Origin: Thiothrix fructosivorans
Lineage (GTDB): Bacteria; Pseudomonadota; Gammaproteobacteria; Thiotrichales; Thiotrichaceae
Direction: 5' to 3'
Length of the DNA: 64,000 nt
NCBI RefSeq assembly: GCF_017349355.1
Contig: NZ_JAFMPM010000008.1
Location: forward strand, 1,403,534-1,467,533
The position numbers were made by a program, and so were the translations under genes. Positions 42,575 through 52,950 of this stretch are shown here, in pieces (the stretch's first letter is position 1; each line of letters starts with the position of its first letter). Below the pieces are notes generated by a model. The model made no database searches. It was not told the DNA's origin and saw nothing but the letters and a program-made list of their open reading frames with translations.

Positions 42575-43539
42575 TGCAACATGACGATCGGATAAAAATT
42601 GGCATCAGCGCGTGCTTAGTTGGGGAGCAAGTCCGCTTTGACGGCGGGCATAAGCGTGATGGGTATATCATGGGTACGTTGGGGCTGTACTTTGATTTCG
42701 TGCCACTCTGCCCTGAAGTGGGGGCGGGTTTGGGTGTGCCGCGTCAGACCATGCATTTGGTGCGTAAAGATGGCACAGTGCGGGCTATCAATACCAAGGA
42801 TGCCAGCATTGACCATACCGACGCGCTAGCAGCTTATACTCATGCTGCCGTGCTGCAATTGCAGGGAATTCATGGATATATCCTGAAAAAGAATTCGCCT
42901 AGTTGCGGTATGGAACGCGTGAAAGTGTATTCGCTGGAAAACCGTAATGTGCCGCCGGAACGCGATGGTATCGGTATTTTTGCACGGGGTTTGCGCGAAC
43001 AATTTCCGTTATTGCCGATCGAGGAAGAAGGGCGCTTGTGTGACCCCGTGTTGCGCGAAAACTTTATCCAACGGGTGTTTATCTACCACCGTTGGCAACA
43101 GTTGCAGGCGGCGGAACTTAAACCGGCCGATTTAGTGGCGTTTCATGCTGACCACAAATACATCTTGATGGCGCACGATCAAGATATGGTGCGCGAATTG
43201 GGGCAACTGGTGGCACGCGCTGGAGTAACGGAAGATTTGCCGCATCTAGCAAACGACTACTTGCACCTGATGATGGCGACGCTGGAAAAGCGGGTGTCAC
43301 GCGGGCAACACGCTAATGTGTTAATGCACTTGATGGGCTATTTGAAAAATGCGCTGGATGGGGAAGACCGTCAAGAATTGCTGGAAACGATCCATCAATA
43401 CCGCACGGGGTATGTGCCGCTGATTGTGCCGATTACGTTATTGAAGCACCATTTTCGGCGGCATCCGCAGCCGTATATTGAACGCCAGCATTACTTGAAT
43501 CCGCATCCGCGTGAGTTGATGCTCAGGAATCAGTTGTAA
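42574..43539 (+). CDS. DUF523-DUF1722 fusion protein (YbgA-like)
   Basis: The 321-residue protein has an N-terminal DUF523 domain (IGISACLVGEQVRFDGGHKRD, LCPEVGAGLGVPR, KKNSPSCGMERVKVY), which carries conserved cysteines. A C-terminal DUF1722 domain (about 155-321, VAFHADHKYILMAHD, FRRHPQPYIERQHYLNPHPREL) follows. Such fusions are widespread in gammaproteobacteria and often lie near photolyase or stress genes; the biochemical role is not settled. It is coupled to the peroxidase gene by a 1-bp overlap. Confidence 0.92.
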   Translation: MQHDDRIKIGISACLVGEQVRFDGGHKRDGYIMGTLGLYFDFVPLCPEVGAGLGVPRQTMHLVRKDGTVRAINTKDASIDHTDALAAYTHAAVLQLQGIHGYILKKNSPSCGMERVKVYSLENRNVPPERDGIGIFARGLREQFPLLPIEEEGRLCDPVLRENFIQRVFIYHRWQQLQAAELKPADLVAFHADHKYILMAHDQDMVRELGQLVARAGVTEDLPHLANDYLHLMMATLEKRVSRGQHANVLMHLMGYLKNALDGEDRQELLETIHQYRTGYVPLIVPITLLKHHFRRHPQPYIERQHYLNPHPRELMLRNQL

Positions 43540-43750
43540 TACTAGTTTTCTGCGGTATCCACTGGGAAGTGTGACAGGTATTATCGAAACTGTCCTGAAA
43601 TAACATCCCGCGCTCATCCAGTCTGCGAGATGGGTATGTAGTGTTGGTTGTATGCAAAATAGTCAAAATGTATACCTTTATTTTGAAAAAATGAAAATAG
43701 GGGTCTTGTTTTAAGACAGTTCCGTAATTTAAAATATTTATCATTAAACA

Positions 43751-44326
43751 ATGAAAATAAAAAATATGAGCCGATACTGTCCCCCTGCATTGTCAAGCTC
43801 GCCAGTTCCCTTACGTCATACCCAAGGGGTGACGTTGGTTGAGTTAATGCTGACTATCGCGGTTGCAGCCGTGTTGATAGCTGTCGCTGCGCCTAGCTTC
43901 ACTAGTCTGCGCTTTAGCCAGAGTTTGACCACCCAAGCGAATGAAATGCTTTGGGTAATTAATTTTGTTCGTTCAGAAGCCATCCGCCGCAACAGACCTG
44001 TCACTTTGTGCCGTTCCTCCTCTGAAGCATCCACTGCTTGCGTAACCGCCAATGGCGTTTGGCGATATTGGATCGTGCTGGCTAATGGTAGTGTCATACG
44101 CAGAGGCGTCATACCAGAAAAGAATGGTTTAAGCCAAAGCTCAACATTAACTGCCGACAGTTTAGTGATCGGTGCTGATGGACTAACGCGTACCAATAAT
44201 ACGTTAGTAAACAACCAATATCTGGAAATCATTGCACCTATTAGTGCTGTTGAAAAGAACGCTCGAAGGGTCGTTCTAGGCGCAGGAAGCCGAATCAATA
44301 TACAAAAGCTGTCACTGCAACAGTAA
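43751..44326 (+). CDS. fimT: Type IV pilus minor pilin, FimT/GspH-like
   Basis: The 191-residue prepilin has a type III signal (TQGVTLVELMLTIAVAAVLI: Gly before the cut, Glu at position 5). A GspH-type body follows (NFVRSEAIRRNRPVTLCRSS). It is a minor pilin that helps start pilus assembly. It begins a cluster of fimT, pilV, pilW, pilX, pilY1 and pilE spaced by 0-14 bp or overlapping. The 200 bp before it is AT-rich and probably holds the operon promoter. Confidence 0.93.
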   Translation: MKIKNMSRYCPPALSSSPVPLRHTQGVTLVELMLTIAVAAVLIAVAAPSFTSLRFSQSLTTQANEMLWVINFVRSEAIRRNRPVTLCRSSSEASTACVTANGVWRYWIVLANGSVIRRGVIPEKNGLSQSSTLTADSLVIGADGLTRTNNTLVNNQYLEIIAPISAVEKNARRVVLGAGSRINIQKLSLQQ

Positions 44327-44328
44327 GG

Positions 44329-44778
44329 ATGACGACGATGGCTATGGCGACAATGGAACGTTTCCAACGCGGAGTTGGATTGATTGAAGTGTTGATTTCT
44401 GTGTTGATATTGTCCGTTGGTCTACTGGCTGTCGCCTCATTACAGATTCGTGCCATCAAAAATAATCATAGTTCATTGGGGCGCAGCATGGCAGTCATGC
44501 ATACCTATAGCATTATTGATGCCATGCAGGTTGATCGTGTCCATGCTATCACTGGCGATTTTAATGTAGGGCTTGCTGATGCTCCTCCTACGGGTGACCG
44601 TTTTGCTGCAAGTTCACTCACGGCTTGGCGGCAGAGTTTGCGCACGTTACTGGATGATAGTGCTACAGGGTCAGTTGCTTGTGATAACACCGCCTGTACG
44701 GTTATCGTGCAATGGGACGATACTCGTGGAACAGAAGGCGATGCTAGTCAACAAATAAGGGTTGAGGTGCGGCTATGA
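44329..44778 (+). CDS. pilV: Type IV pilus minor pilin PilV
   Basis: The 149-residue prepilin has the class signal RGVGLIEVLISVLILSVGLL and the PilV-type VASLQIRAIKNNHSS continuation, which marks the family. A disulphide pair is possible in VACDNTACTVIVQW. It is the second gene of the minor pilin operon. The stop overlaps pilW by ATGA. Confidence 0.92.
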   Translation: MTTMAMATMERFQRGVGLIEVLISVLILSVGLLAVASLQIRAIKNNHSSLGRSMAVMHTYSIIDAMQVDRVHAITGDFNVGLADAPPTGDRFAASSLTAWRQSLRTLLDDSATGSVACDNTACTVIVQWDDTRGTEGDASQQIRVEVRL

Positions 44779-45776
44779 GACAGCGTGGCTTAAGCCTGAT
44801 TGAGTTGATGATAGCCATGATGTTGGGATTGGTAATAGCGGCGGGTGTTGGCAGTGTATTCCAATCCACCCGCCAAACCTACCGCAGCGTAGAAAGCCTT
44901 TCACAGCTTCAGGAAAGCGCCCGTTCCACCTTTGAATTATTGTCCCATGACTTGCGGCAATCAGGGCTGGGTATTTGCGGCGATACCAGTAGCATTGCCA
45001 ACGTGTTGAATGGGGCAAGCGGTAATGCTTTTTTCCAGTGGGTTGGTCTGATGGGTTTTGATGGTGAGATGGCAGCCCCCCGCATTACAACGGGAAGTGG
45101 CACGGGGCAACGGGTAGCTGGAACGAGTGCTATCCAATTACAAGGCGTGACGGGCAGTGGTTTTGCTATTGCGAACCACATGGCGGCTTCTACCAGTTTC
45201 AAAATTAATGCGATTCAAACTGATTTTGCAGCGGGCGACATACTAATGGTCTGTGATGTTAGCCAAGCGACTCTCTTTCAGGTCACTCATTACTACAGCA
45301 GCACGCTGACGGTGAAATATGAAACAGGAGCGGGAACACCGGGTAACTGTTCCACTGGGTTGGGTTTCCCCAGTAATTGCAGTTCAACGCTTGGTAATCC
45401 CTACACCTATGGGCCAAATGCCAGTATCACCCGCTTCCTAAGCACAATTTGGTATATCGGCAACAATGGGCGAAATACTGATGGTGGGCAATCGCTTTAT
45501 CGTCTGCGCTTAGGGGAAAACGGCAACCTTGTGACAGAAGAAATTGTTGCGGGTGTCAATAATTTGCAAATTCGTTATCACGAGCGCGGTGCGAATATTT
45601 GGAGCAATGCCGCTAACGTAGAGGCAGCAAATAATTGGTCGGTAGTTGATGCTGTTGAATTAGCGCTGACTTTTGAATCAGCAGAAACACAGGTATCCAT
45701 TGACACTACTCACAATGAAGGACGCCTCCAGCATAACGTGACCCTAATCATTGCCTTGAGGAACAGGATTCAATGA
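44775..45776 (+). CDS. pilW: Type IV pilus assembly protein PilW
   Basis: The 333-residue minor pilin has the signal RGLSLIELMIAMMLGLVIAA and the PilW body with RQTYRSVESLSQLQESARS and FELLSHDLRQSGLGICG. It is thought to form the tip complex with PilV, PilX, FimT and PilY1. It overlaps pilV and pilX by 4 bp each. Confidence 0.93.
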   Translation: MRQRGLSLIELMIAMMLGLVIAAGVGSVFQSTRQTYRSVESLSQLQESARSTFELLSHDLRQSGLGICGDTSSIANVLNGASGNAFFQWVGLMGFDGEMAAPRITTGSGTGQRVAGTSAIQLQGVTGSGFAIANHMAASTSFKINAIQTDFAAGDILMVCDVSQATLFQVTHYYSSTLTVKYETGAGTPGNCSTGLGFPSNCSSTLGNPYTYGPNASITRFLSTIWYIGNNGRNTDGGQSLYRLRLGENGNLVTEEIVAGVNNLQIRYHERGANIWSNAANVEAANNWSVVDAVELALTFESAETQVSIDTTHNEGRLQHNVTLIIALRNRIQ

Positions 45777-46327
45777 ACACTATTACGCGACAACGCGGGG
45801 CAACCCTCATTTTTTCTTTGGTTATGTTGTTGGTAATGACTACTTTAGCACTATCGAGCGTCCGAGGCATTGGTTTACAAGAGCGTATGGCTTCCAATCT
45901 TTACGACCGTGATTTGGCCTTTCATGCAGCCGAATCCGCGCTACGAGCTGGGGAAAACGCGATTGCCATTAACCCAATACCCGCCGGTATGGTGAATTGT
46001 AGCCCGGATTCTGGAGTTTCTTGCCCACCTGTACCTAGCACTGTATTCCAAAACGACAATACCCATTGGACCAATGTTAGTGAAGAGTTTGCAATGAACA
46101 ACAATATGATGTTAGGCACACCACAGTATCACATTCAACTGATGGGCAGTGGCAATGGAGCAGGGCAACTGGGTCAACAAAACAGTGCCAACAGCAATCA
46201 ATACGGTTTCAATGGTGGGTCACTTACTGAACAGTATTACCGAATCACGGCACGCAGTAGCAACCCTGGTCTTGCACAGAGTCGAGCTATTGTCGTCTTG
46301 CAAACGACGGTTAAACGGAACATTTAA
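45773..46327 (+). CDS. pilX: Type IV pilus assembly protein PilX
   Basis: The 184-residue protein has the N-terminal RGATLIFSLVMLLVMTTLAL membrane helix and the conserved MASNLYDRDLAFHAAESALR of PilX. As usual for PilX, the Glu at position 5 of the pilin signal is not present. It bridges the minor pilins to the PilY1 adhesin. The next gene begins directly after its stop. Confidence 0.92.
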   Translation: MNTITRQRGATLIFSLVMLLVMTTLALSSVRGIGLQERMASNLYDRDLAFHAAESALRAGENAIAINPIPAGMVNCSPDSGVSCPPVPSTVFQNDNTHWTNVSEEFAMNNNMMLGTPQYHIQLMGSGNGAGQLGQQNSANSNQYGFNGGSLTEQYYRITARSSNPGLAQSRAIVVLQTTVKRNI

Positions 46328-49300
46328 GTGAATAAGCATCCATATATTTACACTGGTTTCAGCTTAATCTGGCTGACTGTGCCAACAACACAGGCTGGGG
46401 TGGAAATTTCTCAATTTCCGCTAGTGGTTGGCAGTGGTGCGCCAGATAACTTGGTACTAGTCCCATCCGTTGAATGGCCTACGATCAATAGTGTGGCTAA
46501 TCTAGGTAGCTACGACAGTAATAAAACTTACTCAGGCTATTTCGATGCGGCTAAATGTTATTTGTATAACTACAACACGGTTGAAACCGAACGCTATTTT
46601 TACCCCAGTGTTATGGCATCTAACCATCTTTGTACAGCAGGGAATAAACTCTGGGGGGGCAATTTCCTGAATTGGGCTGTTACACAAACCATTGATCCAT
46701 TTCGTTCTGCCATGACAGGAGGCTACCGCGTCAAAGACACGGCTAGCGAAACATGGTTAGAAAAGGCGCGTCATGAAGGAAGTGGAGGAACAGGTATTTT
46801 CCCTAACCAACGCTTGCCAAATTCTGGTAATAACGCAACCTTAGTGAAAACATCGACTCCCTTTAACAAGAATTACATGCAAATGCGAATTCAAGGTTTG
46901 GGCAATAAGATGTGGTTTAGCGTAAATGGTACAAATACTACGTCTGCCAGCACAGCAACACCTTACAATCCAACGGCTACCCAAAATGACAATAGTACTT
47001 ATGAAGTGAGTATTCGGGTCAAAGTGTGTGTTTCTGGTTTATTGGAAAACAATTGCAAAGCTTACGGCACTAATTACAAGCCTGAGGGGCTGATGCAGGA
47101 ATATGCCGATCGGTTACGCTATAGCGTGTTCGGTTATTTGAACCATAGTGATTACTTGCGTGATGGGGCGGTTCTTAGAGCACAACAAAAATCCATTGGA
47201 CCTTTCCTTGCCAACTTGAATAACAAAGTACGGATTGATAACCCGCTAAAAGAATGGAATGCTGATACGGGGGTATTGTTGCGTAACCCAAGTCCGGTAG
47301 ATGCTAGTGCCACGTCTGCTAACTTAGGTATCAACGTTCAAGACAGTGGTGTTATTAATTACCTTAATAAATTTGGGCAGATGAGCACTCAGGCACATAA
47401 GAGTTATGACCCAGTGAGCGAATTATTTTACGCCGGATTACGTTACTTGCGCAATCAAGACAATATTCCAGTGTATTCCAACATGACAGGAGCAAATGCC
47501 ACTACCAAATACAACTATGCTGATGGTTTCCCTGTCATCACCAATTGGGAAGATCCTTTCCAAGCATCATGCCAAGTAAATGCCTTGTTGGGTATTGGGG
47601 ACATCTATACACACCGAGACAAAAATTTACCCGGTAATAACAGTTACCGATCGGAAGAACCTAGCAGTCCCGGTGAGGTATCCAGTGATACCATCAACGT
47701 TGTTTCTCTAACCAATAAAATTGGGCAACTGGAAGGGATCGGCAATATTGGCAATACTAGCAGTTTTACCGGACGTAATAATTCTGCCTATCTGGCAGGA
47801 TTAGCATGGTATGCCAATACTACTGACTTGCGCCCAGACCTGCCGGGCAAGCAAACAGCTTCCACTTATTGGGTGGATGTGCTGGAGGCGCAATCATTGG
47901 AGGGCATGGCACGCAACCAATACGCCCTAGCGGCAAAATACGGAGGTTTTAAAGTATCCGACAATTTTAATCCTAATACCTGGACGGGGGCATTACCTGA
48001 AGCATGGTGGCATACCAATACGGATACACTGATTCCCTTCGGTAGTGGCAATGGTCAAGCCGAATTTAAGCGCCCCGACAATTTTTTTGTGGCAGGGCAA
48101 GCCACACAAATGGTGGATAGTCTGAAAAAGGCGTTTGAACGCATTATCAACGAATTGATGGGTTCTGGCGCTTCTCTTACTGCCAACTCTAGTAAATTGG
48201 AAATAGGGACTCGCACTTATCAAGCGTTGTTTTACAGTAAAACTTGGCAGGGTGATCTTAAAGCATTTGATGTCGACCCAACGACGGGTGCACTGTCTAA
48301 TGGTCCTGTGTGGGTAGCCAGTGCTAACGTGCCTCTCTGGAGCAACCGAAAAATTTTCTTGCGTGATAAAGCATTCAATTGGGAACTATTAAATAGTGCA
48401 CAACGTGACATCCTCGCATCCTCATCAGTTGTGGAATATTTACGGGGTAACACTGCCAATGAACAACGGAATGGTGGTTCATTTCGGGATCGGGCTACCT
48501 TGCTTGGTGATATTGTGCATTCACAACCTATTTTGGTTAGTAAGCCCAATCCTAAATTGTATGCCAGTAAAGCCTTTGCGGGTGCGGATCGTTACACCGC
48601 CTTTGCAGCCGCAACCGCAGGCCGTACTCCTACCCTGTATGTAGGAGCAAATGATGGCATGGTGCATGGTTTTAATGCTGATACCGGGGTTGAAACCTAT
48701 GCGTTAGTGCCATCATCGGCGATTACTGGCTATTTAAAACAATTATCTGAACCTGGATATCAACACCATTATTTTGTGGATGGGGAGCTGACCGTTGCCG
48801 ATGTGTATGTTGACGGCGAATGGAAAACCGTATTGGCAGGATCGTTGGGTCGGGGAGGTAAAGGGGTATTCGCCCTCGATGTCACTGATCCTGATGATGT
48901 GAAGTTTCTATGGGAAAAGTCGAGCGCTGATATTCCTGCGTTAGGCAACGTCTTGGGGAAACCACTCATTACTCAAACAGCAGAGGGTGTTTGGCAGGTC
49001 GTATTGGGTAATGGTCTTAATAGCACCGGAGAGCGGGCGCAGTTGCTAATGATTGATATTAGTTCAGGATCTGTGACGACGGTTGATACTGGGGCGAGTA
49101 GCAACAACGGGCTGGCGGCGGTCAGTGGTTGGAGTACTTACGGTGATGGGATTACTGACCTGTTTTATGCAGGAGACTTCAACGGTAATGTATGGCGTAT
49201 CCTTGTGAATGGCACCGCGTTCAAATTATTTGCTGCTAAAGATGCCAATAATAAAGCCCAACCTATTACTGCAACACCATTAGTGGGAAAAGACCCTTCT

Positions 49301-49930
49301 ACTGATGAAATCTGGCTGTTTTTTGGAACAGGTCAATATTTAATGGAGGCCGACCTCAGCAATAGTGCAACGCAAACATGGTACGGTATTAAAGATAAGC
49401 AAACCTTAATCAATGACCGTAGTGCATTGGTCGAACGTTCCATCGTAGCAGACGGAAAAATTAATAACGTTGATGTCCGCGTTATTGAAACAGGTACAGT
49501 GACTGACTTATTAGATAAATCAGGTTGGTATATCGATTTACCTAGCGTGGGCGAGCGTATGGTTGTCCCTAATTTCTTTCAAGGTAATGTATTAATAGGC
49601 ACGTCACGCATACCGGATGGTTCAGATATATGTGCTCCAACAGGAAAAGGTTTCATCATGGCGATTAACCCCTTTACTGGCGCTCGTTTGGGCAAAACGT
49701 TCTTTGATGTTTCGGGTGATAACGTGTTTAACCATTTGGACACGTTGACCGTGGATGGTACGCCAACCGATGTGTCAGGCATTGGCTTCGGTAGTAGCCC
49801 GAATAACCCTATTTTTGTCGGAAATGTCATGCAAGTTGTCAAAGATGATGGCACAACCAACACAATACTGACCCAAGGTATGACAGGTGCTGCTGGTCGG
49901 ACTTCATGGCGTGAAATCATTAACCAATAA
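46328..49930 (+). CDS. pilY1: PilY1 tip adhesin of the type IV pilus
   Basis: The 1200-residue protein has an N-terminal signal peptide (cleavage near TQAG) and a variable N-terminal half. The conserved C-terminal PilY1 beta-propeller runs from about residue 620 (LVSKPNPKLYASKAFAGAD; TLYVGANDGMVHGFNADTG; VLAGSLGRGGKGVFALDVTD; DLFYAGDFNGNVWRI). The start is GTG at 46328, directly after the pilX stop. It sits at the pilus tip and promotes pilus extension, adhesion and surface sensing, often with Ca2+. The frame is intact over 3.6 kb, unlike the genes at the right of the window. Confidence 0.94.
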   Translation: MNKHPYIYTGFSLIWLTVPTTQAGVEISQFPLVVGSGAPDNLVLVPSVEWPTINSVANLGSYDSNKTYSGYFDAAKCYLYNYNTVETERYFYPSVMASNHLCTAGNKLWGGNFLNWAVTQTIDPFRSAMTGGYRVKDTASETWLEKARHEGSGGTGIFPNQRLPNSGNNATLVKTSTPFNKNYMQMRIQGLGNKMWFSVNGTNTTSASTATPYNPTATQNDNSTYEVSIRVKVCVSGLLENNCKAYGTNYKPEGLMQEYADRLRYSVFGYLNHSDYLRDGAVLRAQQKSIGPFLANLNNKVRIDNPLKEWNADTGVLLRNPSPVDASATSANLGINVQDSGVINYLNKFGQMSTQAHKSYDPVSELFYAGLRYLRNQDNIPVYSNMTGANATTKYNYADGFPVITNWEDPFQASCQVNALLGIGDIYTHRDKNLPGNNSYRSEEPSSPGEVSSDTINVVSLTNKIGQLEGIGNIGNTSSFTGRNNSAYLAGLAWYANTTDLRPDLPGKQTASTYWVDVLEAQSLEGMARNQYALAAKYGGFKVSDNFNPNTWTGALPEAWWHTNTDTLIPFGSGNGQAEFKRPDNFFVAGQATQMVDSLKKAFERIINELMGSGASLTANSSKLEIGTRTYQALFYSKTWQGDLKAFDVDPTTGALSNGPVWVASANVPLWSNRKIFLRDKAFNWELLNSAQRDILASSSVVEYLRGNTANEQRNGGSFRDRATLLGDIVHSQPILVSKPNPKLYASKAFAGADRYTAFAAATAGRTPTLYVGANDGMVHGFNADTGVETYALVPSSAITGYLKQLSEPGYQHHYFVDGELTVADVYVDGEWKTVLAGSLGRGGKGVFALDVTDPDDVKFLWEKSSADIPALGNVLGKPLITQTAEGVWQVVLGNGLNSTGERAQLLMIDISSGSVTTVDTGASSNNGLAAVSGWSTYGDGITDLFYAGDFNGNVWRILVNGTAFKLFAAKDANNKAQPITATPLVGKDPSTDEIWLFFGTGQYLMEADLSNSATQTWYGIKDKQTLINDRSALVERSIVADGKINNVDVRVIETGTVTDLLDKSGWYIDLPSVGERMVVPNFFQGNVLIGTSRIPDGSDICAPTGKGFIMAINPFTGARLGKTFFDVSGDNVFNHLDTLTVDGTPTDVSGIGFGSSPNNPIFVGNVMQVVKDDGTTNTILTQGMTGAAGRTSWREIINQ

Positions 49931-49944
49931 TAAGGACTAAAATA

Positions 49945-50391
49945 ATGAACCAAAAATATGCTTTTCACTACGTTACATGTGGATTTACCCTGATTGAGCT
50001 AATAATTGTAGTTGCCATTATTAGCATCATCGCCACATTTTCTTACCCGTCTTACACAAGTTACGTTGTTAAAACTTATCGCAGTACTGCTAAGGACTGC
50101 CTTGCAGAGTACACGCAGTTTATGGAGCGTTTTTACACCATTAATTTTGCCTACCATCAGAAAATAGCAGGGAACGCCTTAGTATTACCCAATCTAGACT
50201 GTGCCACGCAAGGCAATATGCAGCAGCGTTATCTGTTTACGGCTGACACACTTTCCCGTAGTACATTCCGGGTTGTTGCGACCCCAATAGGTATCCAAGC
50301 AAAGCAAGATACATTGTGCGGCACACTCAGTATCGACCAAACGGGACTGAATACCGCTAGCGGCACAGAAGGGAGCAAGGAATGTTGGTAG
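49945..50391 (+). CDS. pilE: Type IV pilin PilE-like minor pilin
   Basis: The 148-residue prepilin has the signal CGFTLIELIIVVAIISIIAT (Phe at 1, Glu at 5) and the PilE-group segment SYPSYTSYVVKTYRSTAKDC. The C-terminal disulphide loop is LCGTLSIDQTGLNT with a final Cys near the end. It closes the operon as in other gammaproteobacteria (pilY1-pilE order). Confidence 0.92.
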   Translation: MNQKYAFHYVTCGFTLIELIIVVAIISIIATFSYPSYTSYVVKTYRSTAKDCLAEYTQFMERFYTINFAYHQKIAGNALVLPNLDCATQGNMQQRYLFTADTLSRSTFRVVATPIGIQAKQDTLCGTLSIDQTGLNTASGTEGSKECW

Positions 50392-50412
50392 GATGACTTG
50401 GGTATGCGATGG

Positions 50413-52074
50413 TCATCCGAGCATCTCTTCCGCCAACGCCCGTGTCGCGGGCGTGATTTCCACCCCACCAATCATCCGCGCCACTTCTTCCACGCGTTGC
50501 GCTTGCGTCAAATGCACAATGCCCGTGCTGGTATGTGCCGCACCTTTAATCTTGGTGACTTTGTAATGCTGGTGCGCTTGCGAGGCGACTTGCGGTAAAT
50601 GCGTCACACACAGCACTTGCCGATTGATACCGAGGGCGCGAAGTTGTTTGCCGACGACTTCGGCAATGCCGCCGCCAATCCCAGTATCCACTTCGTCGAA
50701 AATCAGCGCGGGCAGGGTAACTTTTTGCGCGGCAATCATTTGAATGGCGAGGCTAATGCGAGAGAGTTCGCCGCCGGATGCCACTTTCATCAGTGGTTTC
50801 AGCGGCTGACCGGGGTTGGCACTCACGGTGAAGTCGATGCTATCCATGCCCGTGGCTTGGAAGTGGTTGCCGTTATCCAGCGTGACTTGAATGGCGAATT
50901 TGCCACCCTGCATCCCTAATTGCTGCATCGCTTGCGTTACGCCAGCAGAGAGTTGTGCGGCAGCGTGTTGCCGTGCTTCGCTGAGGGTTTGCGCGTGGTG
51001 TCGGTAGGTGTCGGCTGCGTCCTGCAATTGCTGTTCCAGCGCGTCGAGGTCGTAATCGCCGCCGCCGAGCTGGTCGAGTTCTTGCTGGATGCTGGCTAAA
51101 CGCGTCGGCAGGTCTTGCGGGTTGGTGCGGTATTTGCGAGCAAGGCTGCGAATATCCGCAATGCGATTTTCCACCCATTGCAAGCGGGCGGGGTCAAGCT
51201 CCAGCCCGTCAGCGTAATCACGCAATTGCGCCGCTGCTTCCTGCACCTGAATTTGCGCACTGGTGAGCAATTCGAGCGGGGCTTCCAATTGCGCATCGAC
51301 CCGTGCTTGCTGGGTCAAGTCGTGGATCAAACGCCCCAGCGCTGAATACAACGAGGGTTCGTCGTCGTAGAGTTGGGCGTAGCCTTGCGCAGCGGTGGCG
51401 CGGAGCTGTTCCTCATTCGCCAGCCGATTCAATTCTTCATCAAGCTGGTCGGGTTCGCCCGCGTGCATGGCGAGGGTTTCCAGCTCCTGCGATTGGAAAC
51501 GCAGTAAGTCGATGCGTTCTTGATGCTGTTGGTTTTGGCTGGTCAGTTGGGTGACGCGTTCATGCAGCTTTTTCCAGCTTTGCCATGCACGGCGGGTCGT
51601 GTCCAGCAAGACATCATTGTCGGCAAACGCGTCGAGCATTTGGCGTTGCGCATCTTTTTTCATCAGCGATTGGTGTTCGTGCTGACCGTGGATGTCGACC
51701 AGTTGTTCGCCGAGTTCGCGCAATTGGGTGAGGTTAGCGGGCGAGCCGTTGATCCATGCCCGCGATTTACCTTGCGCAGAAATCACGCGACGCAGGATGC
51801 AGGTATCATCCGCACCTTCCATGTCCTGCGCTTCCAGCCACACGCGGGCGGATGGCGTTTGGGTAATATCGACGCTTAAGGTGATTTCGGCTTTGTCCGC
51901 GCCGTGGCGCACGCTGCTGCTGTCGGCTTTGTCGCCTAATACCAGCCCAATCGCGTCGAGCAGGATGGATTTGCCTGCGCCGGTTTCGCCCGTTAACGCG
52001 GTCATGCCTTGGTGCAATTCGACTTCGAGCGCGTCAATAATCGCAAAATTGCGGATATGGATGTGTGTCAACAT
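50413..52074 (-). CDS. recN: DNA repair ATPase RecN
   Basis: The 553-residue SMC-like protein begins MLTHIHIRNFAIIDALEVEL and has a Walker A motif (LTGETGAGKSILLDAIGLVL). Long coiled coils (about 150-370) follow, then the signature KVASGGELSRISLAIQMIAA and Walker B with LIFDEVDTGIGG. It acts early in double-strand break repair, holding DNA ends for recombination. It lies 3 bp after the NAD kinase gene. Confidence 0.96.
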   Translation of the reverse strand: MLTHIHIRNFAIIDALEVELHQGMTALTGETGAGKSILLDAIGLVLGDKADSSSVRHGADKAEITLSVDITQTPSARVWLEAQDMEGADDTCILRRVISAQGKSRAWINGSPANLTQLRELGEQLVDIHGQHEHQSLMKKDAQRQMLDAFADNDVLLDTTRRAWQSWKKLHERVTQLTSQNQQHQERIDLLRFQSQELETLAMHAGEPDQLDEELNRLANEEQLRATAAQGYAQLYDDEPSLYSALGRLIHDLTQQARVDAQLEAPLELLTSAQIQVQEAAAQLRDYADGLELDPARLQWVENRIADIRSLARKYRTNPQDLPTRLASIQQELDQLGGGDYDLDALEQQLQDAADTYRHHAQTLSEARQHAAAQLSAGVTQAMQQLGMQGGKFAIQVTLDNGNHFQATGMDSIDFTVSANPGQPLKPLMKVASGGELSRISLAIQMIAAQKVTLPALIFDEVDTGIGGGIAEVVGKQLRALGINRQVLCVTHLPQVASQAHQHYKVTKIKGAAHTSTGIVHLTQAQRVEEVARMIGGVEITPATRALAEEMLG

Positions 52075-52077
52075 GGT

Positions 52078-52950
52078 TTAAAGCTGGACTCCCCAGTGCA
52101 GTTTTTCACGCAAGATGTGGAAATAATCGTAGCTTTGCGGGTGCAACAAACGCACTTTTTCCGGTCGGGTGTGGATGCGCAACGTGTCACCGGATTCTAG
52201 TTCAATATTGTTGTGCCCATCGAAAGAAACCCGCGCGGGAACGTCGCGGTCTTCGCACAGGCGGATGTCGATCACGCTTTGGTTGCTGATCACCAGCGGG
52301 CGATCACTCAAGGTATGCGGGCAAATCGGCACGAGCGCAATCGCTTGCAGGGCAGGGTGCAGAATGGGCCCCCCGCTGGAGAGTGCGTAAGCGGTAGAGC
52401 CTGTTGGCGTGGTAATAATAATGCCGTCGGCGCGTTGGGTATTGACGAAATACCCGTCAATGCGTGTGGTGAATTCGATCATGCGGACTTCGTTGCGCAC
52501 GTGCAGCACTACGTCATTGAGCGCTTCACCGCTGCCGATGATTTCATCTTCACGGATCACCTCGGCGCGGAGGACAAAGCGTGGTTCTTCTTTGTACTGC
52601 CCCGCTAGCATTTGCTCCAATTGGGTGAGCATGTCAGCGGGGGAAATATCCACCAGAAAGCCGACACGCCCCAAGTTGATGCCAATGAGCGGCACTTCGT
52701 GATCGGCGAGTAAACGTCCGGTGGAGAGTAATGTGCCGTCACCACCGACCACAATGGCAAGGTCAATTTGCCGCGCCAGTAGGTCGGAGGGCATGGTGGG
52801 CAAGCCCAAAATAATGCCTGCATCGCGGTCGCAATGGACGTGATAACCGTGTGTCAACAGGAATTCGTGCAACTGAAACAGCGTCTTATCAACGCGGGTA
52901 TCGTTGGGTTTGGTAAACAGACCGATGTGAGAAAACGGGTTCATAACCAT
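52078..52950 (-). CDS. nadK: NAD kinase
   Basis: The 290-residue enzyme has VVGGDGTLLSTGRLL (the GGDGT ATP/catalytic motif), LGRVGFLVDISP, and the second conserved block ADGIIITTPTGSTAYALSSG. It phosphorylates NAD to NADP in the cytosol. The length is normal. The gene order nadK-recN is conserved in many gammaproteobacteria. Confidence 0.96.
   Translation of the reverse strand: MVMNPFSHIGLFTKPNDTRVDKTLFQLHEFLLTHGYHVHCDRDAGIILGLPTMPSDLLARQIDLAIVVGGDGTLLSTGRLLADHEVPLIGINLGRVGFLVDISPADMLTQLEQMLAGQYKEEPRFVLRAEVIREDEIIGSGEALNDVVLHVRNEVRMIEFTTRIDGYFVNTQRADGIIITTPTGSTAYALSSGGPILHPALQAIALVPICPHTLSDRPLVISNQSVIDIRLCEDRDVPARVSFDGHNNIELESGDTLRIHTRPEKVRLLHPQSYDYFHILREKLHWGVQL

Noticed and set aside
49945..50391. 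Major pilin PilA
   Set aside because: Position at the end of the fimT-pilY1 cluster and sequence type fit PilE-like minor pilins better.
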